Of a stretch of 64,000 nucleotides of DNA, positions 1 to 7,967 are shown in pieces (position 1 is the stretch's first letter; every line of letters begins with the position of its first letter). The DNA is taken from positions 1 through 64,000 of the forward strand of contig NZ_RQIH01000001.1 in assembly GCF_003939025.1 (NCBI RefSeq), read 5' to 3'. Origin of the DNA: Rhizobium sophoriradicis. GTDB lineage: Bacteria; Pseudomonadota; Alphaproteobacteria; Rhizobiales; Rhizobiaceae. The notes below the pieces were generated by a model. That model was not told where the DNA came from and ran no database searches. It saw only the letters and a program-made list of their open reading frames with translations. The translations under genes and the position numbers were made by a program.

Positions 1-146
1 TCAGTGGGGGTATTTTCAGGCATTGCTTCCCAGCGTCTCGTAGATCAATCAGACAATCACCTTCTTGTCATTTTCTACAACGAGCGCAACTGAAATAATC
101 GGAAATCAAGGCCTTCCGCACCGCTTATCTATCGGAAGTTGGTACC

Positions 147-722
147 TTAATGCCTTATTCCCTTGCGTCCGATCACCTTGCCGGCGGTCAGAAACAGAAT
201 GCGCATATCGAAACCGAGCGAGCGCCGCTGAAGATATTCGACGTCGAATTTCACCTTCTCCGGAATCGGCAACTCGTCGCGGCCGTTGATCTGCGCCCAA
301 CCGGTCAATCCGGGCAGGAGTTTATCGACGCCCAGGGCGGTCCGCAATTCGATCAGATCATACTGATTGTAGAGCGCCGGCCGAGGCCCGACAAAACTCA
401 TTTTGCCCTTCAGAATGCACCAGAGCTGCGGCAATTCGTCGAGGCTCGATTTGCGTAGAAACGAACCGATGGGCGTCAGAAACCGATCGGGATTCTCGAG
501 CAGATGTGTGGCAACCGTCGGCGTATCGACGCGCATGCTGCGAAATTTCGGCATCAGGAAAATCTGATTGAAGCGGCCGACACGTTTTGACCAGTAGAGG
601 ATTGGCCCCGTCGAGGTCAGCCGGACACAGAGAGCGACGACTAGTATAGGAACCAGCAGGATGGCCGACGCGACCACAGCCAGAAGAAAATCGACCGCCC
701 GTTTCAAACCCATGCTCCGCAC
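147..722 (-). CDS. Bacterial sugar transferase (ExoY/WbaP-type initiating glycosyl-1-phosphate transferase)
   Basis: This 191-residue protein would transfer a sugar-1-phosphate to undecaprenyl phosphate at the inner membrane, the first step of exopolysaccharide or O-antigen assembly. One N-terminal hydrophobic helix (about residues 9-32) is followed by the family core: KFRSM near residue 60, a SSLDELPQLW block, the VGPRPAL motif and a GLTGWAQ-NGR block before the C-terminus. Length fits the short ExoY-like subgroup, not the long WbaP form with extra membrane helices. The start is a GTG with an AGGGA just upstream; an ATG three codons further in is possible. No other polysaccharide gene is in view, so the polymer cannot be named. 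Confidence 0.9.
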   Translation of the reverse strand: MRSMGLKRAVDFLLAVVASAILLVPILVVALCVRLTSTGPILYWSKRVGRFNQIFLMPKFRSMRVDTPTVATHLLENPDRFLTPIGSFLRKSSLDELPQLWCILKGKMSFVGPRPALYNQYDLIELRTALGVDKLLPGLTGWAQINGRDELPIPEKVKFDVEYLQRRSLGFDMRILFLTAGKVIGRKGIRH

Positions 723-1366
723 TTGTTCCCTCGCCTCATGGGGATTTCGCCATACGCCCCACCGCGCCGTATCGTCAAAAAGGCGTTTCGCGTCAACTCC
801 AGTAGCCGCCGTTCCTTTAATGGAACGTCCTGCCGCTCATCGGCCAGTTCCGCTCCCCCTACCAGCTGGCAACGTCTAAACCTCAACGGGCGAACGCGTC
901 GATGAGAATTTATCTGCATCTTTAGTACGTCACAGTTCGCGCACATTCTGCAAGCGCGCTACAAGCCAATGAACTTGCCATCAGCTTTTGAGGCGCACAG
1001 CACGATTGCCGGGCGCGCGAGAAGGATGTCCAATTCATCATGCCCTATGTCCCGAGCAGATCCCAGCCGCCTGCACTTCGACGTCCTACGGATCAAACAT
1101 GGCGCTGCCGACACGGACGAAGCAGACTGGCACCGGAAATGGCGATCGCTGAGAACAAGATCGCGGTGCCAGGATAGAGGTGTCACATTATCAGCTCCCC
1201 CGAGAAAACGCCGTTTTCGCCGGAATCTATCTACAGATGCAACGCCGCCGGTAAACTGACTGGCGTGCCGTCCTGATGTCCGCCGGAAGCGCCAAGACCG
1301 CTCGCCCGCTCATGCCCCTTTCACAATGGCATCGACGCGCTATGCTGTCATCATGAGAGGAAACGA
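723..1366. other. Intergenic region, no recognised gene
   Basis: About 640 bases between two diverging genes. Short open frames exist on both strands, but none resembles a known family or has a convincing ribosome binding site. It presumably carries the promoters of the sugar transferase (minus) and of the small protein that follows (plus). I saw no tRNA and no strong terminator. Confidence 0.5.
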
Positions 1367-1663
1367 GTGAAGTCCATGAGGCCATCACGCCAGAGCGAGT
1401 TGCGGGAGCGGATCACGATCGTTGGTGACGTCAATGCGGCCTCATTCGTCCCGTGGATTCGCCGCCATGCCGACAAGCTCGGCCTTTCTCAGCACTTCTT
1501 TTACGCCGGCGCCGACCGAATCGAGCTTGAGGTGGCGGGGCCCGTGGAGCTGATCGACATGCTGGAAATGGGCTGCTCGCTTGGACCGATCGATGTCTGG
1601 GTCGACGAGATTCAGCGCAAAATTGTAGATCCCGCCGAGACGCTGCAACCTGCTCAGCATTGA
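1367..1663 (+). CDS. Acylphosphatase-like protein lacking the catalytic residues
   Basis: The 98-residue protein aligns along its length with the acylphosphatase fold: a GDV start to the first strand, an RRHADKLGL helix, an AGP turn and the ending GPIDVWVDEI, matching the usual G-x-V-Q-G-V-G-F-R ... A-x-x-L-G-L ... GP ... V. By this eye alignment the catalytic arginine of GVGFR falls on valine (SFV) and the conserved substrate-binding asparagine falls on tyrosine. Normal acylphosphatases hydrolyse carboxyl-phosphate bonds and are 90-100 residues long, so the fold is probably kept and the activity lost. It stands alone; the next gene is 134 bases away. Confidence 0.6.
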   Translation: MKSMRPSRQSELRERITIVGDVNAASFVPWIRRHADKLGLSQHFFYAGADRIELEVAGPVELIDMLEMGCSLGPIDVWVDEIQRKIVDPAETLQPAQH

Positions 1664-1683
1664 TCGCATGCACTTAATTTAAT

Positions 1684-1750
1684 CATTGTTGCCAATGCGA
1701 ATCTTTTATGCAAGCTTCTGAAAACTAAGACTGCAACCTCGGCAACAATG
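1684..1750. promoter_or_regulatory. Perfect 10-bp inverted repeat upstream of the Rieske operon
   Basis: CATTGTTGCC at 1684-1693 is exactly reverse-complementary to GGCAACAATG at 1741-1750, with centres 57 bases apart. The left arm itself sits in a shorter palindrome, CATTG-TTGC-CAATG. The pair lies between the acylphosphatase-like gene and the first gene of the catabolic operon at 1798, a position that suits a paired operator. The nearby IclR-type gene is a candidate regulator, but that is inference. Confidence 0.45.
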
Positions 1751-1797
1751 TATGGTCAGCGGCGCTAAAGCATTGTAAAATTGAGGAAGTAAAGGCC

Positions 1798-2439
1798 ATG
1801 TTCTCTGATACGACCGGCTCATGGACGCCTGTCGCGCTTTCCGCCGATCTGCCGCCGGCAACCGTCATACCAGCCTGGACCCCAGCAGGGGCGATTGCTC
1901 TCTGGCGCAGTCAGTCCGGGCGTATATCGGCATCATCCGACCGCTGTCCGCACCGCGGGATGCGGTTGTCTCATGGCTTCGTGCGTGGCGAGGCGCTCTC
2001 CTGTATTTATCACGGCTGGAGCTACTCTCCGGAGGGAGGATGCATTCGTATTCCGGCTCATCCTGATCTCGTGCCGCCGGAGACGATCCGCGTCGCCGTT
2101 CAGCAGGTCGCAGAATGGAATGGCATCATCTGGGTGGCAGTCGGCGAACCGGCGGCCCCGCCGCCGCGCCTTGACCATCTCGTTCCGCTTCGTTCGCTGA
2201 CGCTGGAGGCCGATATTGCAGCGATCGAGGCGGCAGCCGGCGGAAAATCCGATGTGAACGGGCTGATCGGTATTGCCGATTGTCCGTGGGTGCGGCTGCT
2301 GCCGACGACACAGATCGGGCGCACGCTCGTTCAAGTCCTTGTCGAGCAGGGTCGCAATGTCGCCGACCGGCTCATGGCGTCGCGCGTCGCTGAGGCCTTG
2401 CGCCGCCGCGCCGAAACAGTCCGAAAGGATGTCGCATGA
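1798..2439 (+). CDS. Stand-alone Rieske [2Fe-2S] protein of a split oxygenase
   Basis: The 213-residue protein carries a complete Rieske cluster site: Cys50-Pro-His52 and Cys69-Ile-Tyr-His72, followed by GWSYSPEG. It should hold a two-cysteine two-histidine iron-sulfur cluster and pass electrons to an oxygenase active site. Residues about 130-213 have no motif I recognise. The start ATG has a good upstream AGGAAG. The gene overlaps the next one by four bases (ATGA), so the two are probably translationally coupled. In ordinary Rieske oxygenases this domain is the N-terminus of the alpha subunit; here it is a separate protein. A stand-alone ferredoxin role is possible but the overlap argues against it. 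Confidence 0.85.
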   Translation: MFSDTTGSWTPVALSADLPPATVIPAWTPAGAIALWRSQSGRISASSDRCPHRGMRLSHGFVRGEALSCIYHGWSYSPEGGCIRIPAHPDLVPPETIRVAVQQVAEWNGIIWVAVGEPAAPPPRLDHLVPLRSLTLEADIAAIEAAAGGKSDVNGLIGIADCPWVRLLPTTQIGRTLVQVLVEQGRNVADRLMASRVAEALRRRAETVRKDVA

Positions 2440-3284
2440 CAGGGGCCGGCGCGATGATCGATGAATGGTACCCGGTCGGCCTCTTCAGTCAGCTCACCGA
2501 GGCGGGAAGCAAAACCGCTTTGATGGGCGAGCCCATAGAGGTGACGCGCACGCCTGATGGCGCGGCTCGGGTTAGATCGAGCGGTGGACGCGCCCTGCCC
2601 GTCCGCGTCCGCTACGGCCATGTCTGGTCTTCTCTCGGCAACCCCTCCAAGGAGCTGTTTGCTATTCCCGAGGCGGATCAGCCCGGCCGCCGCTTCGTCG
2701 ATGTCGGCGTCGTGCGGGTCCGCTGTTCGCCTCTGAGAGCGGTCGAGAACTTCCTCGACATCGCGCATTTTCCCTTCGTCCATACGGATATACTCGGCGC
2801 CGAACCGCACACGGAAGTCGAAAATTACAAGGTCGAGATCCGCGAGAAGGAGGATGAAGTCTGGGCGACGCAGGTGAAATTCTACCAGCCGCAGGCGGCA
2901 AAATCGGCGACCGGCGGGATAACCACCGAATATATGTACCGCGTGCCGGCTCCGACCTGCTCGGTGCTCTACAAGACCTGCCCTCCCCGCCCGAAGGAAT
3001 GGGATGTCATTACCCTGTTCGTCCAGCCGCTTGCGGAAGATATTTGCGACGTGTGGCCGTGGATGGCCCTCTTCGACGATGTCACGCCAATGACAGACCT
3101 CATCCATTTTCAGCAGATGATTTTCCTGCAGGATCGGTCGATCCTCGAAAACCAGATCCCGGCGCTTCTGCCGCTCGATCCCGGCATGGAAATTCCGACC
3201 CGGGCCGACATGACATCGATCGCTTACCGGCGCTGGCTAAAGCGCCATAACTATCTCTATGGCGCGCAGCTGGTCGCACAATGA
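2436..3284 (+). CDS. Rieske-type oxygenase catalytic subunit with a cluster-less Rieske shell
   Basis: The 282-residue protein has the mononuclear-iron site of ring-hydroxylating oxygenases: Asn105-x2-Asp108-x2-His111-x4-His116, in the block ENFLDIAHFPFVH, and a downstream LQDRSILENQ that should supply the acidic ligand. Its first about 70 residues look like the outer strands of a Rieske domain (WYPVGL ... GEPIEVTRT ... LPVRVRYGHVWSSLG) but contain none of the Cys/His ligands. The missing cluster is in the overlapping upstream protein. The pair is therefore predicted to form one hydroxylase or demethylase complex in the cytoplasm. The substrate is unknown; neighbours suggest an N-heterocycle. 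No reductase gene is adjacent. Confidence 0.85.
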   Translation: MTGAGAMIDEWYPVGLFSQLTEAGSKTALMGEPIEVTRTPDGAARVRSSGGRALPVRVRYGHVWSSLGNPSKELFAIPEADQPGRRFVDVGVVRVRCSPLRAVENFLDIAHFPFVHTDILGAEPHTEVENYKVEIREKEDEVWATQVKFYQPQAAKSATGGITTEYMYRVPAPTCSVLYKTCPPRPKEWDVITLFVQPLAEDICDVWPWMALFDDVTPMTDLIHFQQMIFLQDRSILENQIPALLPLDPGMEIPTRADMTSIAYRRWLKRHNYLYGAQLVAQ

Positions 3285-3940
3285 AGCTCTACGACTACAT
3301 CCTCTCGCCGAGTTGCTACAAGATCCGCCTGACGGCTGCGATCCTCGGCGTCAAGCTGGACATCCGGCCGGTCGACTTCCATCCCGGCGCCGAGCATCGC
3401 GGCCCTGAACTTCTGGCCCTCAATCCGGCAGGCTCCATCCCGATCCTTGAGGATGGCGACCTTGTCCTGACGGAATCTTCCGCCATCCTTGCTTATCTCG
3501 CCGCTCTGAGCGGGCCGGAATGGTTGGGTGCGAGCGCGCCGCAGGAAACGGCGCGCCTGCAGCAATGGCTTTCTTTTTCGCACCGGCTGACGGCCAATCT
3601 TGGCGGCGCACGGCTGCATCAGATGCTTCTGCGCCCCGGTAATATCGAGTCCCTGCAGTCACAGGGGATCGCTGCGCTGCGCGAGTTGGAAGCGGGAATT
3701 TTCGAGCAGCGGCTCCGCGGCATGCGGTTCCTGGTATCGGAGCGCGCCACGATCGCTGACATTGCCTGCTTCCCCTATGTGGCGCTGGCGCCTGATGGCG
3801 GCATATCGCTCGACCCTTATCCGAACATCCGGCTCTGGCTTCGGGCCATCCGCAGCCTTGAGGGTTTCATCGAAATGCCCGGCATCCACCGCCTGCACGA
3901 GTTGAAGCCCGATCCTCATCCGGCCGGTTTGGAGAAGTGA
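3281..3940 (+). CDS. Glutathione S-transferase family protein
   Basis: The protein is 219 residues long, normal for a cytosolic GST. The N-terminal thioredoxin-like domain starts MKLYDYILSPSCYK, with a candidate catalytic Ser or Cys near residues 9-12, and has the glutathione-binding NPAGSIPIL (cis-Pro) and TESSAILAYLA (SNAIL/TRAIL-type) motifs. The helical C-terminal domain includes the ATIADIACFPY block with the conserved N-capping aspartate. It overlaps the oxygenase by four bases and is two bases from the amidohydrolase, so it belongs to the same operon. It may handle an electrophilic intermediate or act as a glutathione-dependent isomerase; the sequence does not say which. Confidence 0.88.
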   Translation: MKLYDYILSPSCYKIRLTAAILGVKLDIRPVDFHPGAEHRGPELLALNPAGSIPILEDGDLVLTESSAILAYLAALSGPEWLGASAPQETARLQQWLSFSHRLTANLGGARLHQMLLRPGNIESLQSQGIAALRELEAGIFEQRLRGMRFLVSERATIADIACFPYVALAPDGGISLDPYPNIRLWLRAIRSLEGFIEMPGIHRLHELKPDPHPAGLEK

Positions 3941-3941
3941 G

Positions 3942-5321
3942 ATGGCCGGTTACCTCCTGAAGAACTGCGCAGCCATCATTGTCGACGAAGGCAATGGGCC
4001 AACCGTGCGCCGCAATGCGGATCTGCTGACAAATGGTCCGGCAATCCAGGCGATCGGTGCGAACCTGCCGCAAGAGGCGCTGCCGGCCGGTACGATCATC
4101 CAGGATGCATCCGGCTGGTTTGTCTATCCGGGCCTCGTCAATACTCATCACCACTTCTTCCAATGCTTCGTGCGCAACCGGGCCGATCTCGACTGGACGA
4201 AGCTCTCCGTCATCGAATGGCTCGACCGGATCTATCCGATCTTCTCGCGGCTGAACGAGGATTGCTTCTATCATTCGTCGGTCACGGCGATGGCCGAGAT
4301 GATCAAACATGGCTGCACCACGGCCTTCGATCATCAATATTGCTTCCCCCGGCACGCCGGAAAGCGCCTGATCGATCGCCAGTTCGAGGCGGCCGAACTT
4401 CTCGGTATGCGTTTCCACGCAGGACGCGGTGGCAACACGCTGCCGAAGTCCGAGGGCTCGACGATCCCGGACGCCATGTTGGAAACGACGGATGAATTCA
4501 TCGGCGATTGCGCCCGGCTGATCGACAGCTATCACGATGCCGATGCCTTCAGCATGCGGCAGGTGGTCGTCGCCCCCTGCCAGCCGGTCAATTGCTATCG
4601 CGAGACCTTCGTCGAGTCGGTGGCGCTCGCCCGTGATCGCGGCGTCCAATTGCACACGCATGTCGGTGAAGGCGAAAGCCCCGTCATCGAAGCGCGGTAC
4701 GGCATGCGTACGGTCGACTATTGCGCCGAACTCGGCTTTGCCGGGCCAGACACCTACTATGCTCACTGCTGGGAGCTGACACACGACGAATTGCGTAAGC
4801 TGGCGGCAAGCGGCACGGGTGTCTCGCATTGCCCCGAGCCGGTCTATCTGGTCGGCGCCGAAGTGACGGACATTCCTGCGATGGCGGATTTCGGCCTGCG
4901 CATCGGTCTTGGTTGTGACGGCGCGGCTTCGAACGACAACTCCAACCTCATGCACTGCATCCACTCTGCCTATATGCTGCAATGCCTGGCGGCATCGACG
5001 CGGGCCCATCCGGTTCCCGCGCCAGTGGATTTCCTGAATTATGCGACCACGGGCGGCGCAAGTCTGCTAGGCCGCAGCGATATCGGCCGGCTTGCTCCCG
5101 GCATGGCCGCCGACCTCTTCGCAATCGACACGAGGCGGATGGATTATGTCGGCACGCGCCATGATCCGTTGAGCCTGATTGCCAAGGTGGGGGTCGGCAT
5201 GCCGACCGATCTGACCATGATCAACGGGCGCATCGTCTGGCAGGCCGGAGAATTTATCGGGCTCGATGAGGCCAAGCTTTTCGCCGCCGCGGAAGCGGCG
5301 CTCGAGACAGTGAAATTTTAA
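3942..5321 (+). CDS. Amidohydrolase, 8-oxoguanine deaminase / AtzB-TrzN type
   Basis: This 459-residue zinc-dependent amidohydrolase shows the family ligands in order: His69 and His71 in NTHHHFFQ, His240 in LHTHVGEGE with Glu243, His275 in AHCWELTHDE, and Asp326 in GCDGAASND. The HHHFFQ signature and the overall pattern match the group that holds 8-oxoguanine deaminase, isoxanthopterin deaminase and hydroxychloroatrazine ethylaminohydrolase, which replace an exocyclic amino group on an N-heterocycle with oxygen. It lies in the operon with the oxygenase and just before a nucleoside-type transporter, which supports a purine- or pterin-like substrate. The exact substrate cannot be read from sequence. 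Confidence 0.85.
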   Translation: MAGYLLKNCAAIIVDEGNGPTVRRNADLLTNGPAIQAIGANLPQEALPAGTIIQDASGWFVYPGLVNTHHHFFQCFVRNRADLDWTKLSVIEWLDRIYPIFSRLNEDCFYHSSVTAMAEMIKHGCTTAFDHQYCFPRHAGKRLIDRQFEAAELLGMRFHAGRGGNTLPKSEGSTIPDAMLETTDEFIGDCARLIDSYHDADAFSMRQVVVAPCQPVNCYRETFVESVALARDRGVQLHTHVGEGESPVIEARYGMRTVDYCAELGFAGPDTYYAHCWELTHDELRKLAASGTGVSHCPEPVYLVGAEVTDIPAMADFGLRIGLGCDGAASNDNSNLMHCIHSAYMLQCLAASTRAHPVPAPVDFLNYATTGGASLLGRSDIGRLAPGMAADLFAIDTRRMDYVGTRHDPLSLIAKVGVGMPTDLTMINGRIVWQAGEFIGLDEAKLFAAAEAALETVKF

Positions 5322-5342
5322 AAACCAAAAGAGGGAACTGAC

Positions 5343-6443
5343 ATGTCCAACGATCTCACCCGCAGAACACTCATGAAGAGCGCGGCGGCTGCCGGTCTCG
5401 CTACGGCTTTTGCCGGCCGCTCCGTGGCTGCCGCCGACGAACCGCTCGGCATTGCCCTCGTCGTTCCCTCGCCGGTTGGCGACGTCGGCTGGGGCCATGC
5501 ACTTGCCGCCGGCATCGACCCGATCAAGGCCGCTTACGGCGACAAGGTGAAGGTCACGATCATCGAAAACATCGCCGAAGGCCCGGATGCGGACCGCATC
5601 ATGAACAAGACCGTCGCCGACGGAAATCATTTCCTGATCGCCGGCTCCTTCGGTTATCAGAACGGCGCGCTGCAAATTGCCCGTCGTAATCCCAAGGTGA
5701 CCGTCCTGCATGCTTCAGGCTTCCAGGTCGCGCCAAATTTCTCGCCCTTCGCCGCCAAATATTTCCAGGGAACTTATCTGCTCGGAATGGCGGCGGCGGC
5801 CGTTTCCAAGACCGGCAAGCTAGGCTCGGTTTCGGCCTTCGCGATTCCCGAGCTGATCACCTCCGTCAATGCCTTCACGCTCGGCGCACAGGCCGTCAAG
5901 CCGGATATCGAAGTGTCTGTCGTCTGGGTCAATTCCTGGTTCGATCCCGCCAAGGAGCAGGAAGCCGCCAAGGCGCTGATCTCGCAAGGCTGCGACGTGA
6001 TCTTCTCGAACGCGCAGGATACGCCTTCGGTGATCTCGGCCTGCGAGGACGCCGGCATCTATGCCTTCAATCTCAATTCTTCAATGAAGAAATATGCCGA
6101 GAAGACCTATCTCGGCTGCGTCGCCACTGACTGGTCGCCGTTTTTCAAGGCGTCGGTCGATGCGCATCTTGCCGGCACCTTCAAGGGCGCCAATACCTTC
6201 CTCGGCGTTGCCGACAAGGTGGTCGAGGTCGTCGACTGGAACCCGGCGATTCCGGCCGATACGATGACCAAGATCAAGGAAATCGAGGCTAAGATCGCCG
6301 ATGGCAGCTTCTCGCCGTTTACCGGCCCGATTACCAAGGCTGACGGCAGTGAAGGCGTCGCTTCCGGTGCCACGCTGACGGACGCTGAGATCGTAGCCAT
6401 GAATTGGCACGTCAAGGGTGTGACGACGCCGTTGCCGAAGTAA
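5343..6443 (+). CDS. BMP-family ABC transporter substrate-binding protein (Tat-exported)
   Basis: The 366-residue periplasmic protein begins with a twin-arginine signal (TRRTLMKSAAAAG) ending near AVAAADE, so it is probably exported folded. The mature part fits the BMP/PnrA (Med) family, which binds purine nucleosides and related bases: GDVGWGHA near residue 47, a repeated Rossmann-like layout, and ISQGCDVIFSNAQDTP in the second lobe. A ribosome binding site (AGAGGGA) precedes the ATG. It is followed after three bases by the matching ATPase, the normal order for NupA-NupB-NupC-NupQ type systems. Specificity for a purine-like ligand is family knowledge, not seen directly. Confidence 0.88.
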   Translation: MSNDLTRRTLMKSAAAAGLATAFAGRSVAAADEPLGIALVVPSPVGDVGWGHALAAGIDPIKAAYGDKVKVTIIENIAEGPDADRIMNKTVADGNHFLIAGSFGYQNGALQIARRNPKVTVLHASGFQVAPNFSPFAAKYFQGTYLLGMAAAAVSKTGKLGSVSAFAIPELITSVNAFTLGAQAVKPDIEVSVVWVNSWFDPAKEQEAAKALISQGCDVIFSNAQDTPSVISACEDAGIYAFNLNSSMKKYAEKTYLGCVATDWSPFFKASVDAHLAGTFKGANTFLGVADKVVEVVDWNPAIPADTMTKIKEIEAKIADGSFSPFTGPITKADGSEGVASGATLTDAEIVAMNWHVKGVTTPLPK

Positions 6444-6446
6444 GCC

Positions 6447-7967
6447 ATGGTAAACCCGCTTCTGTCGCTGCGCGGCATTTCCAAAAGCTACGGTCAGGTC
6501 CATGCCAATCGGCAGATCGATCTCGACGTCGCGGCCGGCTCGATCCATGCCATCCTCGGAGAAAACGGGGCTGGCAAATCGACTCTGATGAAGCTGATCT
6601 ATGGCGTCGAGCAGCCGGACAGCGGCACGGTCTCATGGAATGGACAGTCCCTCAGCCTTACCTCTCCCGCGGAGGCAAGGCGCGCCGGCATCGGCATGGT
6701 TTTCCAGCATTTCTCGCTGTTCGAGAGCCTGACGGTCGTCGAGAATATCCGCCTGATCGTGTCCGGCAAGAAGAGCGAACTTGCCGAGCGGGTTCGCAAG
6801 CTCGGGCGTGAGTTCAGTCTCGAGGTCGATCCTTTCGCCCATGTGCATTCGCTTTCCGTCGGCGAAAGGCAGCGGGTGGAAATCATTCGCTGCCTGATGA
6901 CCGATCCGAAACTGCTGATCCTCGACGAGCCGACGTCGGTGCTGCCGCCGCAGGCGGTGGAAAAACTCTTCGAAACATTGCGCCGGCTGCGCGACGGCGG
7001 CGTATCCATCCTTTTCATCTCCCACAAGCTGGAAGAGATCCAATCGCTCTGCGATCGGGCGACGATCCTGCGCGGCGGTCGCGTGACCGGTCATGTCGAT
7101 CCGCGCGCGCATGACGCCCACGAGCTTGCGCGCATGATGATCGGCCGCGACATGCCGGAACCCATGCCTGCTCTGCCTTTGGCCGAGGGCGAAAAGCGCC
7201 TGGAACTGATCGGCCTCGACTACCGGGTGGATCCTTTTGCGGTGCCGCTCTCCAACGTCAGCCTGGCGGTGCGCGCCGGCGAAATCCTCGGCATTGCCGG
7301 AATTTCCGGAAACGGCCAAAGCGAGCTCGCAGCGCTGATTTCGGGCGAGACCGTCCTGCCGCGGGATCAGCGGGACCAAATCTTCATGATGGGCCGAGAT
7401 GTCGGCGGTCTCGACGCCGCCGCCCGCCGGCGGCTCGGCTTCGCCTTCGTCCCGGAGGACCGGCTCGGCCGCGGCGCGGTTCCCGAAATGTCGCTCGCCC
7501 TCAATAGCCTGCTGACCGCCCATCCGCTCGACCTTGTCAGGCATGGCCTGCTCGACAGGGCGCGGGCGAAGAGCTTCACCAATGAATGCATCCGCGACTA
7601 TGACGTGCGCACCCCCGGTCCCGATATGGAAGCCGGGTCGCTTTCTGGCGGCAACCTGCAGAAATTCATCGTCGGACGAGAAATCATGCTGGCGCCGAAG
7701 CTTCTTTTCCTGGCCCAGCCAACCTGGGGCGTCGATATCGGTGCAGCCGCGGCAATCCGCAAGCGGCTCATCAGCCTTCGCAACGAAGGCATGGCGATCC
7801 TCATCATTTCCGAGGAGCTCGAGGAATTGTTCGAACTCTGCGACTTAATCCAGGTCCTGCACCACGGCACACTGAGCCCGCCGCTGGTCACGCGCGACAC
7901 CGAGCCCGAAGCGATCGGCCGTTATATGATCGGAGCCCAGCCGCATCGCGAGAAAGCCCCCGCATGA
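6447..7967 (+). CDS. Duplicated ABC ATPase of the nucleoside/sugar importer
   Basis: At 506 residues this carries two nucleotide-binding halves. The first has Walker A GENGAGKST, a VGERQRVEI signature and Walker B LLILDEPTSV. The second has a degenerate P-loop (GISGNGQSE) and the LSGGNLQKFIVGREI signature, as in RbsA/YufO-type ATPases. In the second half the usual DEPT is changed to AQPTWGVDIG, so the catalytic acidic residue is missing there, a common asymmetry in this family. It energises the two permeases that follow and overlaps the first by four bases. Confidence 0.92.
   Translation: MVNPLLSLRGISKSYGQVHANRQIDLDVAAGSIHAILGENGAGKSTLMKLIYGVEQPDSGTVSWNGQSLSLTSPAEARRAGIGMVFQHFSLFESLTVVENIRLIVSGKKSELAERVRKLGREFSLEVDPFAHVHSLSVGERQRVEIIRCLMTDPKLLILDEPTSVLPPQAVEKLFETLRRLRDGGVSILFISHKLEEIQSLCDRATILRGGRVTGHVDPRAHDAHELARMMIGRDMPEPMPALPLAEGEKRLELIGLDYRVDPFAVPLSNVSLAVRAGEILGIAGISGNGQSELAALISGETVLPRDQRDQIFMMGRDVGGLDAAARRRLGFAFVPEDRLGRGAVPEMSLALNSLLTAHPLDLVRHGLLDRARAKSFTNECIRDYDVRTPGPDMEAGSLSGGNLQKFIVGREIMLAPKLLFLAQPTWGVDIGAAAAIRKRLISLRNEGMAILIISEELEELFELCDLIQVLHHGTLSPPLVTRDTEPEAIGRYMIGAQPHREKAPA

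Noticed and set aside
106..458. Plus-strand and other frames opposite the sugar transferase
   Set aside because: They are antisense to a clear gene and have no family resemblance or ribosome binding site.
959..1259. Two overlapping frames in the 723-1366 interval
   Set aside because: Antisense to each other, no recognised motif and unusual composition, so probably chance.
3867..5009. A 380-residue minus-strand frame opposite the amidohydrolase
   Set aside because: It is a shadow caused by GC-rich codon use; the plus strand has all metal ligands of the amidohydrolase.
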